Assembly: GCF_000785535.1 (NCBI RefSeq)
Contig: NZ_CP007595.1
Location: 3,618,439-3,682,438, forward strand
DNA: 64,000 bases
Reading direction: 5' to 3'
Source of the DNA: Arthrobacter sp. PAMC 25486
Lineage (GTDB): Bacteria > Actinomycetota > Actinomycetes > Actinomycetales > Micrococcaceae
The notes below the pieces were generated by a model. It was not told the DNA's origin, did not search any database, and worked only from the letters and a program-made list of their open reading frames with translations. Of the stretch, positions 1 to 8,814 are shown piece after piece. The translations under genes were made by a program, and so were the position numbers. Numbering within the stretch: position 1 is the first letter of the stretch; every line of letters starts with the position of its first letter.

Positions 1-285
1 CTCAAAGGCGAGCGTATTCGGTATATCTATTAGCGTTCACCGCGAAATAAGCGACTTGCAATCATGTGGTGAAGATCAGCGCAACGATAGAACATGTTGA
101 GAGCGGCACTATTGAGCAGAAGGAAGTGGACGCCACTGACTAGCAAGCGTTGCGGGGGCGCTATGCGCCACACGGTGGCCGAATGCCAACGCCGGTTGAG
201 TGTAAGAGTTGATCGTTAGACGGGCCACAGGTGCCGCCGAGCTGGTGACAGGCCAACGCTTAGAATGTCGCTGTAGTGTTCTTTT

Positions 286-330
286 TGAAGTGGCCAACCG
301 TGCAGAGTAGTTCATAGGTTGGCCACTTCA
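286..330. terminator. Bidirectional terminator-like hairpin
   Basis: A 14-bp perfect inverted repeat (TGAAGTGGCCAACC and its complement) is separated by 17 bases and has T-runs on both outer sides, as expected of a terminator working in either direction. The gene it would terminate lies off the window or has been lost. Confidence 0.5.
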
Positions 331-404
331 TTTTTATGCCCACGATCCATAGCGAGCTATCGGACAAGTTCCCCACGGTCTCTGAGACCAGCCGGGCAGC
401 TCGG

Positions 405-790
405 GTGAATCAAGAGTAAAATGATAGGGGCAGCATTGTGGGCTGACTAGCTATGCTCGCGGTCGTAGAGCAGTCGGCAGGGAGTTCCCACCGCGTCATA
501 CGAAACTCATCCAAATCAGTGCAAAGTGGAGAGTATTTAGTATCACTCATTGTTGCAACAGCACCATACAGAAACAAGTCGAAACAACCAATTGGCGGAG
601 TGAAAAAGGCACATTCAAGGACAGCGGGGTTCATAAACATTGATAACTGATGATTGGTCTTTAGTGCTCAACATGCTCTGACCTGCTGCGATAGTGTTCA
701 TTGCTGGTTCCATGCGGTTGTTCTTCGATCCGGGCGGCGCTGGCTGTTTCGGTGCGAATTCGAGAGCTCGCAGGACACTGAACGAGGCGT
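405..790. repeat. Left copy of diverged long direct repeat (DR-L)
   Basis: This stretch is repeated in the same orientation at about 28843-29222. The best conserved core, about 45 bp starting near 514, recurs starting near 28957, an offset of 28443 bp; flanking similarity fades to short matching blocks towards 790. Neither copy codes for a recognisable protein. The pair brackets the catabolic gene cluster exactly, so it may mark insertion or amplification ends. Boundaries are by eye. Confidence 0.7.
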
Positions 791-956
791 GGGATTGAAC
801 CCATGCAGCCGAGGCGGCGATGGACCAGACCAGATGGTTGCGCCTCACCATGATTCGCTCTGTCGGCGTTCGGAGGGTTGTAGACGGTGCTCATTCGCAG
901 GAGGTGAGTCGTCCATGCCGCTGGGCAAACAGGCTGAGCATGGTGGTTCAATGTTG

Positions 957-1676
957 CTACGGCAATTCCGGCTTCGTCTGCCCGTGGGTGGGGAGACCGA
1001 GGGCATCGGTGAGGCGATCGTCGTCGAACATCGCGGAGAGCATTGGCCTTGTCAATGGACTGACGGGGGCTGGGAGTCTGGATTTCAGGATTTGAACGGT
1101 GCTGGCCATCAGCTCGGCGCCACCGGGGGAGTAAGCGATGTTCTTGCGCTCGTAGTCGTCGAAGAACTTTTCCGCGTCGGCGAACGTCGAGGGGATAGTT
1201 CCTATGTTCATGCGGGCGCCGAGTTCTTGGTAGAAACGAGTTGCTGCCGATTCTTCTGCGGGAGGTGGGACTCGCCAACCGTATGCGCGGGCCCAGCGAA
1301 TGGGGACAACGAGAAGCGTGAGTAAGACATAGAGGAAATCGTCGTTGTTGCCGGGGACGTGGCGGTGGACGTGGTTGAGTAGACGGATCATGTGGCGGCC
1401 GCGGTCGCTGTTCAGTCCGTTGCAGATAAGCTCGTAGGTCACGATGGCCGTGTCGTATGAACGCTTAACGGGGCGCTGGGTGATTTCGCCGTTACGTTGC
1501 AATGTTGCGGCGATGCTGGGGATGGCGAAGTTGCGGTAGTAGGCGAGGAAGAAGCCGAGCTCGATGTCCGCGGCGAGGTCGTATAGAACCATCTGGCGGT
1601 AGGTAGCTTCCCAGTTTTCTGGGTCTGCTTCTGTTTGGTGGCGGGCGGACGAGGCAAGGCTGGGGTTTGTGCGCAT
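957..1676 (-). CDS. MpaB/latex-clearing-type oxygenase (DUF2236 family)
   Basis: A 239-residue protein resembling the oxygenase MpaB / rubber oxygenase catalytic family (DUF2236), b-type haem proteins that act on unactivated or polyprenoid carbon skeletons. The family segment around residues 95-145 is visible (GRHMIRLLNHVHRHV followed by a hydrophobic stretch ending in WARAYGWR), as is the C-terminal part with FDDYERKNIAYSPGG. The start at 1676 is chosen because AGGAGGT lies five bases upstream; the longer frame has no ribosome site. The protein is short for the family and its end is abrupt, so C-terminal truncation is possible. It lies at the left edge of the catabolic island and transcribes outward. 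A role in opening the substrate is inference. Confidence 0.65.
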   Translation of the reverse strand: MRTNPSLASSARHQTEADPENWEATYRQMVLYDLAADIELGFFLAYYRNFAIPSIAATLQRNGEITQRPVKRSYDTAIVTYELICNGLNSDRGRHMIRLLNHVHRHVPGNNDDFLYVLLTLLVVPIRWARAYGWRVPPPAEESAATRFYQELGARMNIGTIPSTFADAEKFFDDYERKNIAYSPGGAELMASTVQILKSRLPAPVSPLTRPMLSAMFDDDRLTDALGLPTHGQTKPELP

Positions 1677-2330
1677 TCGAGACCTCCTGTCGCTGCTGGC
1701 GCCAATTGCCTCAGTGCCGTTGGTGGTTGTGAAGAGTAATGGGCTCATTCCATCGTAGAACCGTTGTTCCTGTGTGGCCAGAGGGCTCTGTTCCCCGGCG
1801 GTCATGCAATAAGACGGCAATGGCCCGCGCAATAAAATGACGCATTTCGCAGGGCCTCTTGGTGTTGTCATGGTGCCTATGCGAGACGGACCCGCATCGA
1901 TTTATCACTAGTTCTCGTCGTCAGGGTTCTGCCCACTTCCAGTGGACCCTTCTTCGCCGTTGTCATTTTCTGAGTCCGGTGTCCCATCAAGGAATCCTTC
2001 AGCTTGGCGCTTGCCTCGGCTGCGGTGGCCTTGCGCTCTATAGTACTTAGTACGAAGGGACGCACCAGCAACGACTGCTGCCGCAACGCCAAGCCCAGCC
2101 AAAGTACCCGTGCCCGCCGCCTTTCTTGAAGCCTGGGTCTATGTGGCAATCGCGACTGGACCCGGCACTTGCGTCGACCGAGTGATGATTGTCGGGGCGT
2201 TGCCAGGATCACTACGCCATGCGAACAAGCGTACGTCTTGACTCGCTGTTATGCAGCAGCCATACTGAAGTATGCCCCGGTGGATGCACTAGTCGGTGGC
2301 CTTTTGCCCAGCCCTAGGAGGAGACCTGCC
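1677..2330. other. Divergent intergenic region, oxygenase/cupin
   Basis: This 650-bp stretch carries the cupin promoter and an operator-like site (2222-2266). On the minus strand, 1908-2140 holds a frame ending in an acidic tail, preceded by a glycine/alanine-rich hydrophobic segment (GTLAGLGVAAAVVAG), but it has no start codon with a ribosome site; it could be the remnant of a small membrane protein. Nothing else is recognised. Confidence 0.4.
2222..2266 (+). promoter_or_regulatory. Cupin-gene promoter with TetR-type operator half
   Basis: CGAACAAGCG (2222-2231) matches the left arm of the operator that recurs across the island; the right arm is degenerate. Immediately after it lie TTGACT (2238-2243) and CATACT (2261-2266) with a 17-bp spacer, a plausible sigma-70 type promoter for the cupin gene. 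Binding of one of the island TetR proteins is inferred. Confidence 0.5.
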
Positions 2331-2780
2331 ATGACCGAAGTGGCGTTTGATATTAACCGCAATGTAGAGATGTTCCGGGTGAATCGCGCGGACAATTTGG
2401 CTGCGGCCCCCGGCCAGACGTTGAATGCCCGCCGTATCTCCGGTGTTAGCAAAGAAAACAGCCCAGCTGAGGGCCTCTGGTTCGGCAAGGTCTACACCGG
2501 CCCCGGTGAGATATCGGATGCCCACCACCATGGTGAAGCCAATACGGGTGGCTATGTTCTCAAGGGTCGTGGCTTCATTCGCTACGGCGAGGGCTACAGC
2601 CAGATTGTGTATCTGGAAGAGGGCGACTTCGTCTTCGTTCCGCCTTACATGCCGCATATTGAAGGCAATGCCAGCAAGACTGAAGAGCTGATCTGGATGA
2701 CTACCCGGACGCCGGACAACATTGTTGTCAATCTGCACGACCAAGACATCGCGGAACTCGAAATCGACTACCGCTCCTGA
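2331..2780 (+). CDS. Cupin-domain protein
   Basis: A 149-residue single-domain cupin. The metal-binding motif is visible around residues 63-70 (HHHGEANTGGYVLKGRG), with the second cupin motif at GDFVFVPPYMPHIEGN. Such small cupins bind a divalent metal and act as dioxygenases, isomerases or ligand-sensing proteins, and the sequence does not tell which. The start at 2331 has an AGGAGGAG site nine bases upstream. It has its own promoter and a strong terminator, so it is monocistronic. The shared operator upstream ties it to the surrounding catabolic genes. Confidence 0.8.
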   Translation: MTEVAFDINRNVEMFRVNRADNLAAAPGQTLNARRISGVSKENSPAEGLWFGKVYTGPGEISDAHHHGEANTGGYVLKGRGFIRYGEGYSQIVYLEEGDFVFVPPYMPHIEGNASKTEELIWMTTRTPDNIVVNLHDQDIAELEIDYRS

Positions 2781-2790
2781 TCCCTTGGAA

Positions 2791-2836
2791 CGAGAATAGG
2801 GGGTGGCTGCCGACGGGCAGCCACCCCCTATTCTCG
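2791..2836. terminator. Strong terminator after cupin gene
   Basis: A perfect 21-bp inverted repeat with a GACG loop lies ten bases after the cupin stop, between it and the opposing BioN gene 160 bp further on. No long T-tract follows, but stem length and position support termination. Confidence 0.75.
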
Positions 2837-2998
2837 TGTTTGGACTGGGCCTAGGCCCATGGGCAGGTCACGACAGTCACGAGAATGGGAGTCTCGGGCA
2901 AGGCAGATAATTCCTGTCGCTCCGACCCCATGTCCTCCTGGCGCCAAGAGCTGCGCACAATCCATTCATTGGCGGACGCCGCGCGCAGTTTTTAGGAC

Positions 2999-3670
2999 TC
3001 AGCTTCGTCTCGCGGCGGGATCATTCCCTGCGTCGGCGGGCTCGCCCAACCCCCTAGCGGCCAGCGCCTCTCCGGTTTGGTGGGCATAGGCAACCGTGGC
3101 AATAACGACGGGCAGGGACCGGGCCAACAGGTTCCGTTCCAGGCCGCGGGCCTGTGCAGCGTCACGAACATCGTCAAAGGCGCCGATGACAAAAGGAATG
3201 CTGCGCAACATCAGGGCAACCGTGAGCGAGAACCTGTCAGGGTCGGCGCCAAAGCGTTGCAGCGGCCTCACAACGGATGCCAGACCGTCCAGCAATTCGT
3301 CCACGGGAGTGGTCGCGGTTAGAAGGTTTGACACCAACACCGTGGCAACAATGGCGGCAATGACTTGCCAAGCCACCATGGGGCCGTGCTGCCAGCACTG
3401 ATACGCGGCAATCAACACCAGAAAGACCAGCATCATGCGCACGGGCCGCCACAGGCGCAGCGCCGGGAGACCGGAGCGAAGGTGTACGAGGACGACGGTG
3501 GCGAGCACCGCTGTCGTGGTCCAGAAGCCCGTCAGTACGGATATTGCGGAAGAGGTGAAGCAAAGGACGGCGACGGCCAGCAGGAGCGCGGCCTTGAGCC
3601 ACAGCGGCATCCTGTGCAGCAGCGAGGACCCCGGCACATGGCCCGCCACCAAGTGGGAGTGCCCGCGCAT
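2999..3670 (-). CDS. bioN: ECF biotin transporter transmembrane component
   Basis: A 223-residue membrane protein of the EcfT/CbiQ family, the T-component coupling the ATPase to the substrate-binding BioY. Hydrophobic helices occupy about residues 25-120, and the conserved cytoplasmic coupling region is seen as DDVRDAAQARGLE near residue 180 (the Ala-Arg-Gly motif of T-components). Its ATG overlaps the stop of bioM by four bases (ATGA). It is the last gene of a bioY-bioM-bioN operon. Biotin uptake fits the biotin-dependent carboxylase encoded in the same island. Confidence 0.88.
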   Translation of the reverse strand: MRGHSHLVAGHVPGSSLLHRMPLWLKAALLLAVAVLCFTSSAISVLTGFWTTTAVLATVVLVHLRSGLPALRLWRPVRMMLVFLVLIAAYQCWQHGPMVAWQVIAAIVATVLVSNLLTATTPVDELLDGLASVVRPLQRFGADPDRFSLTVALMLRSIPFVIGAFDDVRDAAQARGLERNLLARSLPVVIATVAYAHQTGEALAARGLGEPADAGNDPAARRS

Positions 3671-4374
3671 CAGCCCACCAGCTGCAAATAGTGCGCCACG
3701 GCATCGTTGGGCCGGCCGTCAAAGGCGATGGCGCCGTCGTCAATCACCAACACGCGATCAAAGTCAGCCGCAAGCGACAAATCGTGTGTGGACATGACCA
3801 CTTGTTGCGGCAACACTGCCAGTCGGTCCTTGAGCAGCTGGGTGTTGCGAAAGTCAAGGAGGGTCGAGGGCTCGTCCAGGACAAGGACGGAAGGCTCGAC
3901 GGCGAGGACGGTCGCCAACGCGGTCAGCTGGCGTTCCCCGCCCGAGAGTTCGTAAATGCTGCTGTGGGCAAGGTGATCGACCCCGAAATCCGCAAGCACC
4001 CCCTCGGCCGCGCGCCGGCGCGCAGATTTGGCCAGCTTCAGCCGCCGCAGGGACAGCTCCACGTCCTCCAGCGGTGTCGGCATGACCAACTGCGACCACG
4101 GGTCCGTAAACACGAATCCCACGGTGCGCCGGACTGCCGAACTCTCCGTCAATGTGTTCAAACCATTGACGCGAACGGTTCCGGTACTCGGCAGAACCAA
4201 GCCGTTGAGCAGTCGCAGCAGCGTGGACTTGCCCGAGCCGTTGGCCCCGATCACGGCGATGCGCTGTTCGGTGAGGGTAAGCGAGAACGGGTGGAGGATG
4301 GTCTTCTGCTCCGTGCCAGCTGCACCGGTGCCGGCAATGCTGACCCCCGCCGATTCAAAAACTATGGTGCTCAT
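3670..4374 (-). CDS. bioM: ECF biotin transporter ATPase
   Basis: A 234-residue ABC ATPase. Walker A is GANGSGKST (about residue 40), the signature is LSGGERQ, Walker B is VLVLDEPST and the switch histidine is in STHDLSLA. It follows bioY with a four-base overlap and precedes bioN with a four-base overlap, so the three are translationally coupled in the standard BioYMN order. It energises high-affinity biotin import across the cytoplasmic membrane. The start at 4374 (MSTIVFES) is taken because the frame upstream lies inside bioY. Confidence 0.9.
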   Translation of the reverse strand: MSTIVFESAGVSIAGTGAAGTEQKTILHPFSLTLTEQRIAVIGANGSGKSTLLRLLNGLVLPSTGTVRVNGLNTLTESSAVRRTVGFVFTDPWSQLVMPTPLEDVELSLRRLKLAKSARRRAAEGVLADFGVDHLAHSSIYELSGGERQLTALATVLAVEPSVLVLDEPSTLLDFRNTQLLKDRLAVLPQQVVMSTHDLSLAADFDRVLVIDDGAIAFDGRPNDAVAHYLQLVG

Positions 4375-5024
4375 CGGCGGCGGCGAACCAGCAGGTCGGG
4401 GAAGGCCCGATGAATGCTCAGAGCGATAATGACCGCCAACGCATTCTTGAGCAGATCCCCCGGGATGTAGACGGCATCGGCGATGACAGCCGGCGCCAGG
4501 CCCATGCCCATGGCCATAAAGCCAACAATCCCGCTGGCGTGGGTGACCACCATCCCGATCGTGGCGGCGCCGAACAGCGCTGCACCCTTGAACCGCATGC
4601 GCAATGCCCACGGGGCCAGGAGACCAATGACGGCAACGCCCAGAATGAAGCCCAGGATATATCCAGCGGACGGACTGGCCAGCACAGCCGGGCCGGCCCG
4701 GAATCCACTGAAGATGGGCAGCCCGATCAAGCCGATCAGTATGTACAAAGACACAGCCGCCGTGCCCCGGCCGAAGCCCAGCACCAGGCCGCACAGGCTG
4801 ACCACGAGCGTTTGCAGGGTCAACGCCACACCGAACGGGCCAACGTTGATGCCGGGTACGGCCACGGATGCGGCCAGCAGGGAGGCGAAGACGGCGATCA
4901 TGGCCAGGTCAGTGGCGTTCCAGCGGCGGCGGATCTTCAGTTGCGTCGTCGGGAGCGGCAGGCCGGGCGCGGCGGTGGCGATGACGCCGGGCCGCCTGAT
5001 TTTGTTCAGAGATGAATTATTCAT
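4371..5024 (-). CDS. bioY: Biotin-specific ECF substrate-binding protein
   Basis: A 217-residue integral membrane S-component with about six hydrophobic segments. Family hallmarks include TLQTLVVSLCGLVLG, SPSAGYILGF and the C-terminal YIPGDLLKNALA, which is characteristic of BioY. The start at 5024 (MNNSSLNK) leaves a 47-bp gap to the preceding acyl-CoA dehydrogenase gene on the same strand, so the BioYMN unit may be co-transcribed from the dehydrogenase promoter. Finding the biotin importer inside a degradation cluster points to a biotin demand created by the carboxylase. Confidence 0.9.
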   Translation of the reverse strand: MNNSSLNKIRRPGVIATAAPGLPLPTTQLKIRRRWNATDLAMIAVFASLLAASVAVPGINVGPFGVALTLQTLVVSLCGLVLGFGRGTAAVSLYILIGLIGLPIFSGFRAGPAVLASPSAGYILGFILGVAVIGLLAPWALRMRFKGAALFGAATIGMVVTHASGIVGFMAMGMGLAPAVIADAVYIPGDLLKNALAVIIALSIHRAFPDLLVRRRR

Positions 5025-5071
5025 TGCACTGCTTTCTTCAGGCTTGGACTTCCCCAGGTCCCAAGCACGGC

Positions 5072-6268
5072 TTAGAAGGACCGGGGCAGGCCCAGATGTT
5101 TCTCTCCGATGTAGTTGCGCGTCATTTCGTCCGTCAATGGTGCGAATGTGTAGAGTCGGGCGTCGCGGAAGTAGCGCTGCATGGGCAACCCCCGGAAGAA
5201 TCCCCAGCCAGCCATGATTCGCATGCCAACATCGGTGGTCGTGGTGGCCGCATCTGAAGCGGCGAGCTTCGCCATGGCGGACCAAGTCTCATTGGTACTC
5301 GGCCCGGTGTCGGATGCTTCTGCGGCTTGGCGAAGGAGGAGCCGGGCGGACTCGATTTTGACACTGGCATCAACGAGGTTGTGCTGAAGGCCTTGGAATG
5401 AACCCACAGCACGGCCAAAGGCGTGACGTTGCTGGGCCCAGCCAATGGCAGTTTCCATTGCACCGCGGGCAATCCCCAAAGCCACGGCGGCTCCATTCAG
5501 GCGCTCGCCGTTGAGTGTGTTCAGAACCTGACGAAACCCATTGTCCACTTCGCCCAGAACATTCGCGGCAGGGACGCGGACGTCATCGAGGAATACATCG
5601 TATTGGGCTAGCCCGCGTATGCCCATGGTGTCGATAACGTCTGTGCGGATTCCCGGCATGGAACGGGGGACGAGGAACATGGTGATTCCGTCAATGGCGG
5701 AGCGTGCGACCTCGCTGGTCCGCGCCAGGAGGATGAGGTAATCCGCGTCCATTGCCCCGCCGATCCACTTCTTCTGACCCGAGATGGAATAGCTTCCATC
5801 TTCCAAGAGGGTGGCGCGAGTTTTCATGGCGCGTGCAACGTCGGTCCCGCCATCGGGCTCGCTGAGCCCGAACGACATCTTGGCCTTTCCGGCGTGCAGG
5901 GGAGCCAAGAACTCGTTCTGCTGCTCTCCAGTGCCGTAACTATGGAGGAGTTGGACGCCCATATACTGGACCACCATGCTGACTCCCACTGACGTGGGGC
6001 CGGCACCGAGCTCCTCGAGGACCACGGCCTGTGACTGGTGCTTGGGGCCGGGGCCGTGCAGTTCGCCGTCGAGCTTTAGCAGTCCTGCTGCCGCGATTTC
6101 GCGGAAGAGTTCAACATCGTACTCTTCCGCCTCGTCGAACTTGTTGAGTCGTTCTGGAGTGACATGTTCGGAAAGAACTTCCCGGACTCGCTTGCGCAGG
6201 GCTGCCAATTCGGGGGACTCGGCGATGTCGGCAGGAGCTGCCGGGACGAAATTCTCTTGAATAGTCAT
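5072..6268 (-). CDS. Acyl-CoA dehydrogenase
   Basis: A 398-residue FAD-dependent acyl-CoA dehydrogenase. Visible are the FAD/substrate segment MSFGLSEPDGGTDVA (about residues 136-150), the central SGQKKWIGGAMDAD, LNGERL and WAQQRHAFGRAVGSFQGLQH, and the C-terminal GWGFFRGLPMQRYFRDAR. It would form the alpha,beta double bond of an acyl-CoA, passing electrons to ETF. Given the carboxylase, MaoC and CitE-like partners, an isovaleryl-CoA-like branched substrate (as for FadE19) is plausible, but the catalytic base was not assigned. Start at 6268, two bases after the MaoC gene stop, so the two are one operon. Confidence 0.88.
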   Translation of the reverse strand: MTIQENFVPAAPADIAESPELAALRKRVREVLSEHVTPERLNKFDEAEEYDVELFREIAAAGLLKLDGELHGPGPKHQSQAVVLEELGAGPTSVGVSMVVQYMGVQLLHSYGTGEQQNEFLAPLHAGKAKMSFGLSEPDGGTDVARAMKTRATLLEDGSYSISGQKKWIGGAMDADYLILLARTSEVARSAIDGITMFLVPRSMPGIRTDVIDTMGIRGLAQYDVFLDDVRVPAANVLGEVDNGFRQVLNTLNGERLNGAAVALGIARGAMETAIGWAQQRHAFGRAVGSFQGLQHNLVDASVKIESARLLLRQAAEASDTGPSTNETWSAMAKLAASDAATTTTDVGMRIMAGWGFFRGLPMQRYFRDARLYTFAPLTDEMTRNYIGEKHLGLPRSF

Positions 6269-6270
6269 GG

Positions 6271-6765
6271 CTACTTCTTTTTGATGATGAAGCTGCTGCT
6301 GAAAGTCATGACAACTGAGTCGTCCTGTTTCAGTACGGAGTAATTTATTTTCCAGATGCCTTGTTCCGGCTTCTTCGTTTCGCGTGCCACATCCACTGTG
6401 GCGCTGACACATATGGTGTCACCAATGAAGACCGGGGCAAGCGCGCGCACCTCATCGAGTCCAAGCCAGGCCACCACATTGCTGAAGTAACCGGTCTGGG
6501 TCATGAGTCCCAATCCCAGCGACATGGTCAACGGACCATGAGCTACTCGCTGACCAAACGGCGTCGTTGCCGCATAGGTCTCATCAAGGTGGAGAGAAAC
6601 GAGGTCACCGGTCAGTCCGGCCCACTGGACGAGGTGCGCATCGGTGATCGTCATTCCCGCTGTCTCGATGACGTCTCCCGTGACCAGGTCTTCCCAGAAG
6701 TGGTTCGGGCGGCCTTTCGGGACTGGGGCGGTGGTGGCAGTGGGCTGAGGGTCAATGGCTTGCAT
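6271..6765 (-). CDS. MaoC-family (R)-hydratase
   Basis: A 164-residue hot-dog protein of the MaoC dehydratase family. The active-site motif region is DLVSLHLDETYAATTPFGQRVAHG (split over residues 55-78: an Asp/His pair in the hydratase loop), followed by APVFIGDTICVSATV. It would hydrate an enoyl-CoA to an (R)-3-hydroxyacyl-CoA or do the reverse. First gene of a minus-strand operon leading into the acyl-CoA dehydrogenase and BioYMN; TAGGAGA lies upstream of the start. It shares a divergent regulatory region with the carboxyltransferase gene. Confidence 0.85.
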   Translation of the reverse strand: MQAIDPQPTATTAPVPKGRPNHFWEDLVTGDVIETAGMTITDAHLVQWAGLTGDLVSLHLDETYAATTPFGQRVAHGPLTMSLGLGLMTQTGYFSNVVAWLGLDEVRALAPVFIGDTICVSATVDVARETKKPEQGIWKINYSVLKQDDSVVMTFSSSFIIKKK

Positions 6766-6833
6766 GTGTCTCTCCTATTCGATCAAAACGGGACGAACGC
6801 CCATCGGCATCATAAGTCCCTGTCCAGTAAGAC

Positions 6834-6861
6834 TAGACTAGCGTACGCTTGTTCGTATACT
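6834..6861 (+). promoter_or_regulatory. Operator/promoter between MaoC and carboxyltransferase genes
   Basis: ACGCTTGTTCGTAT (6845-6858) matches the right arm of the island operator. It overlaps a plausible promoter: TAGACT (6834-6839) and TATACT (6856-6861) with a 16-bp spacer. A repressor bound here would block the plus-strand carboxylase operon, and could affect the divergent dehydrogenase operon. The left arm is poorly conserved. Confidence 0.5.
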
Positions 6862-6898
6862 AATAGAGAACACCAACTCTTCTTACTGGAGGCTCAAC

Positions 6899-8476
6899 AT
6901 GAGTGAAGCTACGATCGTCGCCCCTGTGCTGGACATCGAAGTCCCGGCACCCACAGTGCATGAACAACTGACTGAGAAGCTCGCCTCGGCCCGCCTTGGC
7001 GGTTCCGAGAAGAACCGCAAGAAAATCGTCGATTCAGGCAAGCTCCTGGTCCGGCAGCGCCTGGCCATACTTTTTGATGATGAAAACTACATTGAAGACG
7101 GCCTGCTGGCCCGTTACGAGGAAGGCCTGCCCGGTGACGCCGTGGTCATAGCCTTCGGTCGTGTGGATGGGCGCGAGGTATGCGTCATTGCCAACGACTA
7201 CTCCGTCAAGGCCGGTACGTGGGGTAACCGAACGTTTGAAAAAATTACTCAGGCTCAGAAGAACGCGGATGCCGCCGGCATCCCGATCGTCTACCTCTTT
7301 GACTCTGCGGGCGCTCGTATTGACGAGCAATTCGAGAGCTTTGCGGGACGCCACGCGTGGGGCAACATTTTCTACAACCAGGTTCAGATGTCCGGCCGTG
7401 TGCCCCAGGTTTGTGCCCTCTTTGGCCCGTCTCCCGCCGGTTCTGCTTATGTCCCCGCCCTCTGCGACATGACCATCATGGTCCGCGGCCACGCTACCGC
7501 ATACCTGGGCTCACCGCGTCTGGCCGAGATGGTGACCGGTGAAAAGGTCACCTTGGAGGAAATGGGCGGTGCCGAAATGCACTGCACAGTCTCCGGCCTT
7601 GGCGACGTTCTGGTCGAGGACGACGAGGAAGCCTTGAACGCCATCCGTGTCTGGCTCTCCTTCCTTCCTGCCAACTGGGAGACCCCGGCACCCATGGCGC
7701 CAGCCGTCGAACCTCGTCCTGGCCGGACGCTGGAGGACATTGTTCCGCTCCGCGAAGCCGAAGTCTTCGACATGGAGGAATTCGTCGAGTCCCTCGTCGA
7801 TGAGGGATCGTGGTTCCCCTACAAGGAGCTGTTCGCACCGGAAATGCTCACCGGCTTCGCCCGAATCAATGGCCGTTCCGTTGGCTTGGTGGGCAATCAG
7901 CCCACTCATATGGGCGGATCGATCTTCCCCGATTCCTCGGACAAGGCAGCCCGCTTCATCTGGATCTGCAACGCCTACAACATCCCCATTGTCTTCCTGG
8001 TGGACATTGCCGGCTACATGATTGGCTCGGAAGTCGAGCGCCAGGGCATCATTCGGCATGGCGCCAAAATGATCTTCGCTGTATCCGAATGCCGGGTTCC
8101 CCGCATTACTGTTCTGGTGCGCAAGGCCTACGGTGGAGGCTACCTAGCCATGTCCGGTGCCCCGATGAACCCGGATGCGGTCATCGCTTTGCCTACGGCC
8201 CGGCCGGCACTGATGGGCCCGGATGCCGCTGTCAACGGCATCTACTACAACCAGATCCACGAGATCGAGGACCCTGCAGAGCGCCGGGCCTTCATCGCGG
8301 AAAAGCAGGCTGAGTATGCCGAGGGGATCGACGTTTTCAAGATTGCCAACGCCAATGCTGTCGAGGCTGTGGTTCCTGCCAACGAGCTGCGCTCCGACCT
8401 GACGCGGCGGCTGGGCCTGTACTCCAAGCGCAAGATGGTTCCGGTGGAGCGGCGCCAAGCTGTGACCCCGGTCTAG
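6899..8476 (+). CDS. Acyl-CoA carboxylase carboxyltransferase (beta) subunit
   Basis: A 525-residue biotin-dependent carboxyltransferase. The N-terminal half carries the CoA-binding crotonase fold (GAVVI-type segment DAVVIAFGRVDGREV, then DSAGARIDEQFESFAGRH). The C-terminal half carries the carboxybiotin site (VGNQPTHMGGSI, FLVDIAGYMIGSEVE, RKAYGGGYLAMSG). Length fits methylcrotonyl/propionyl-CoA carboxylase beta subunits; which acyl-CoA it uses cannot be read. Its biotin carboxylase partner lies 10 kb away at 18942. It heads a plus-strand operon with two EthD-like genes, a DMT transporter and a SnoaL-like gene. Start chosen at ATG 6899 with TGGAGG ten bases upstream. Confidence 0.88.
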   Translation: MSEATIVAPVLDIEVPAPTVHEQLTEKLASARLGGSEKNRKKIVDSGKLLVRQRLAILFDDENYIEDGLLARYEEGLPGDAVVIAFGRVDGREVCVIANDYSVKAGTWGNRTFEKITQAQKNADAAGIPIVYLFDSAGARIDEQFESFAGRHAWGNIFYNQVQMSGRVPQVCALFGPSPAGSAYVPALCDMTIMVRGHATAYLGSPRLAEMVTGEKVTLEEMGGAEMHCTVSGLGDVLVEDDEEALNAIRVWLSFLPANWETPAPMAPAVEPRPGRTLEDIVPLREAEVFDMEEFVESLVDEGSWFPYKELFAPEMLTGFARINGRSVGLVGNQPTHMGGSIFPDSSDKAARFIWICNAYNIPIVFLVDIAGYMIGSEVERQGIIRHGAKMIFAVSECRVPRITVLVRKAYGGGYLAMSGAPMNPDAVIALPTARPALMGPDAAVNGIYYNQIHEIEDPAERRAFIAEKQAEYAEGIDVFKIANANAVEAVVPANELRSDLTRRLGLYSKRKMVPVERRQAVTPV

Positions 8477-8487
8477 GAAGATTGAAA

Positions 8488-8811
8488 ATGATCAAGGTCG
8501 TGGCAGTCATCAAGGCCAAGCCGGAACTGTCCCGGGAGGAATTCCTGCACTTCTGGAACGTGGAACACCCCGACTACGTGCGTAAACTGCCGGGGATCCT
8601 TCGGTACCGGCAGAATCCCGCGATCGATCACCGAAAACCCTGGCCCTACAGCGGTATGGCTGAGTTGTGGTTCGCATCGGTCGCCGACGTCAAAGTTGCC
8701 TACGAGGGTCCCGAAGGCAAGGAGCTTTTTGATCACGAGCACCACTTTCTCGCGGACATGGAGTGGTTTCTGGCCGAAGAAGTCGATGTTCCACTGACTC
8801 CGGGGGAGTGA
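8488..8811 (+). CDS. EthD-domain protein
   Basis: A 107-residue ferredoxin-like fold protein of the EthD family. The hallmark start MIKVVAVIKAKPELSREEF, then HFWNVEHPDYVRKLPG and the RYRQNP strand are clear. EthD proteins are dimeric alpha/beta barrels found with ring-cleavage, Baeyer-Villiger and ether-degradation genes, usually of unknown chemistry; some relatives are monooxygenases or lactone isomerases. Start at ATG 8488 with AGGAAG seven bases upstream; 11 bp after the carboxyltransferase stop. The adjacent gene encodes a second, longer EthD-like protein. Confidence 0.82.
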   Translation: MIKVVAVIKAKPELSREEFLHFWNVEHPDYVRKLPGILRYRQNPAIDHRKPWPYSGMAELWFASVADVKVAYEGPEGKELFDHEHHFLADMEWFLAEEVDVPLTPGE

Positions 8812-8814
8812 GCC

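Larger units (their letters stand above)
1..956. other. Non-coding left margin
   Basis: No convincing gene is seen. The stretch holds an inverted repeat at 286-330 and the left copy of the long direct repeat (about 405-790). Open frames on both strands here lack ribosome sites and recognisable domains. The stretch 800-956 lies downstream of the oxygenase gene and shows nothing I can name. Confidence 0.6.

Noticed and set aside
654..1325. 223-residue plus-strand frame
   Set aside because: Lies opposite the MpaB-type oxygenase; no ribosome site or known domain. Shadow frame.
3691..4413. 240-residue plus-strand frame
   Set aside because: Opposite bioM with its clear Walker motifs; high-GC shadow.
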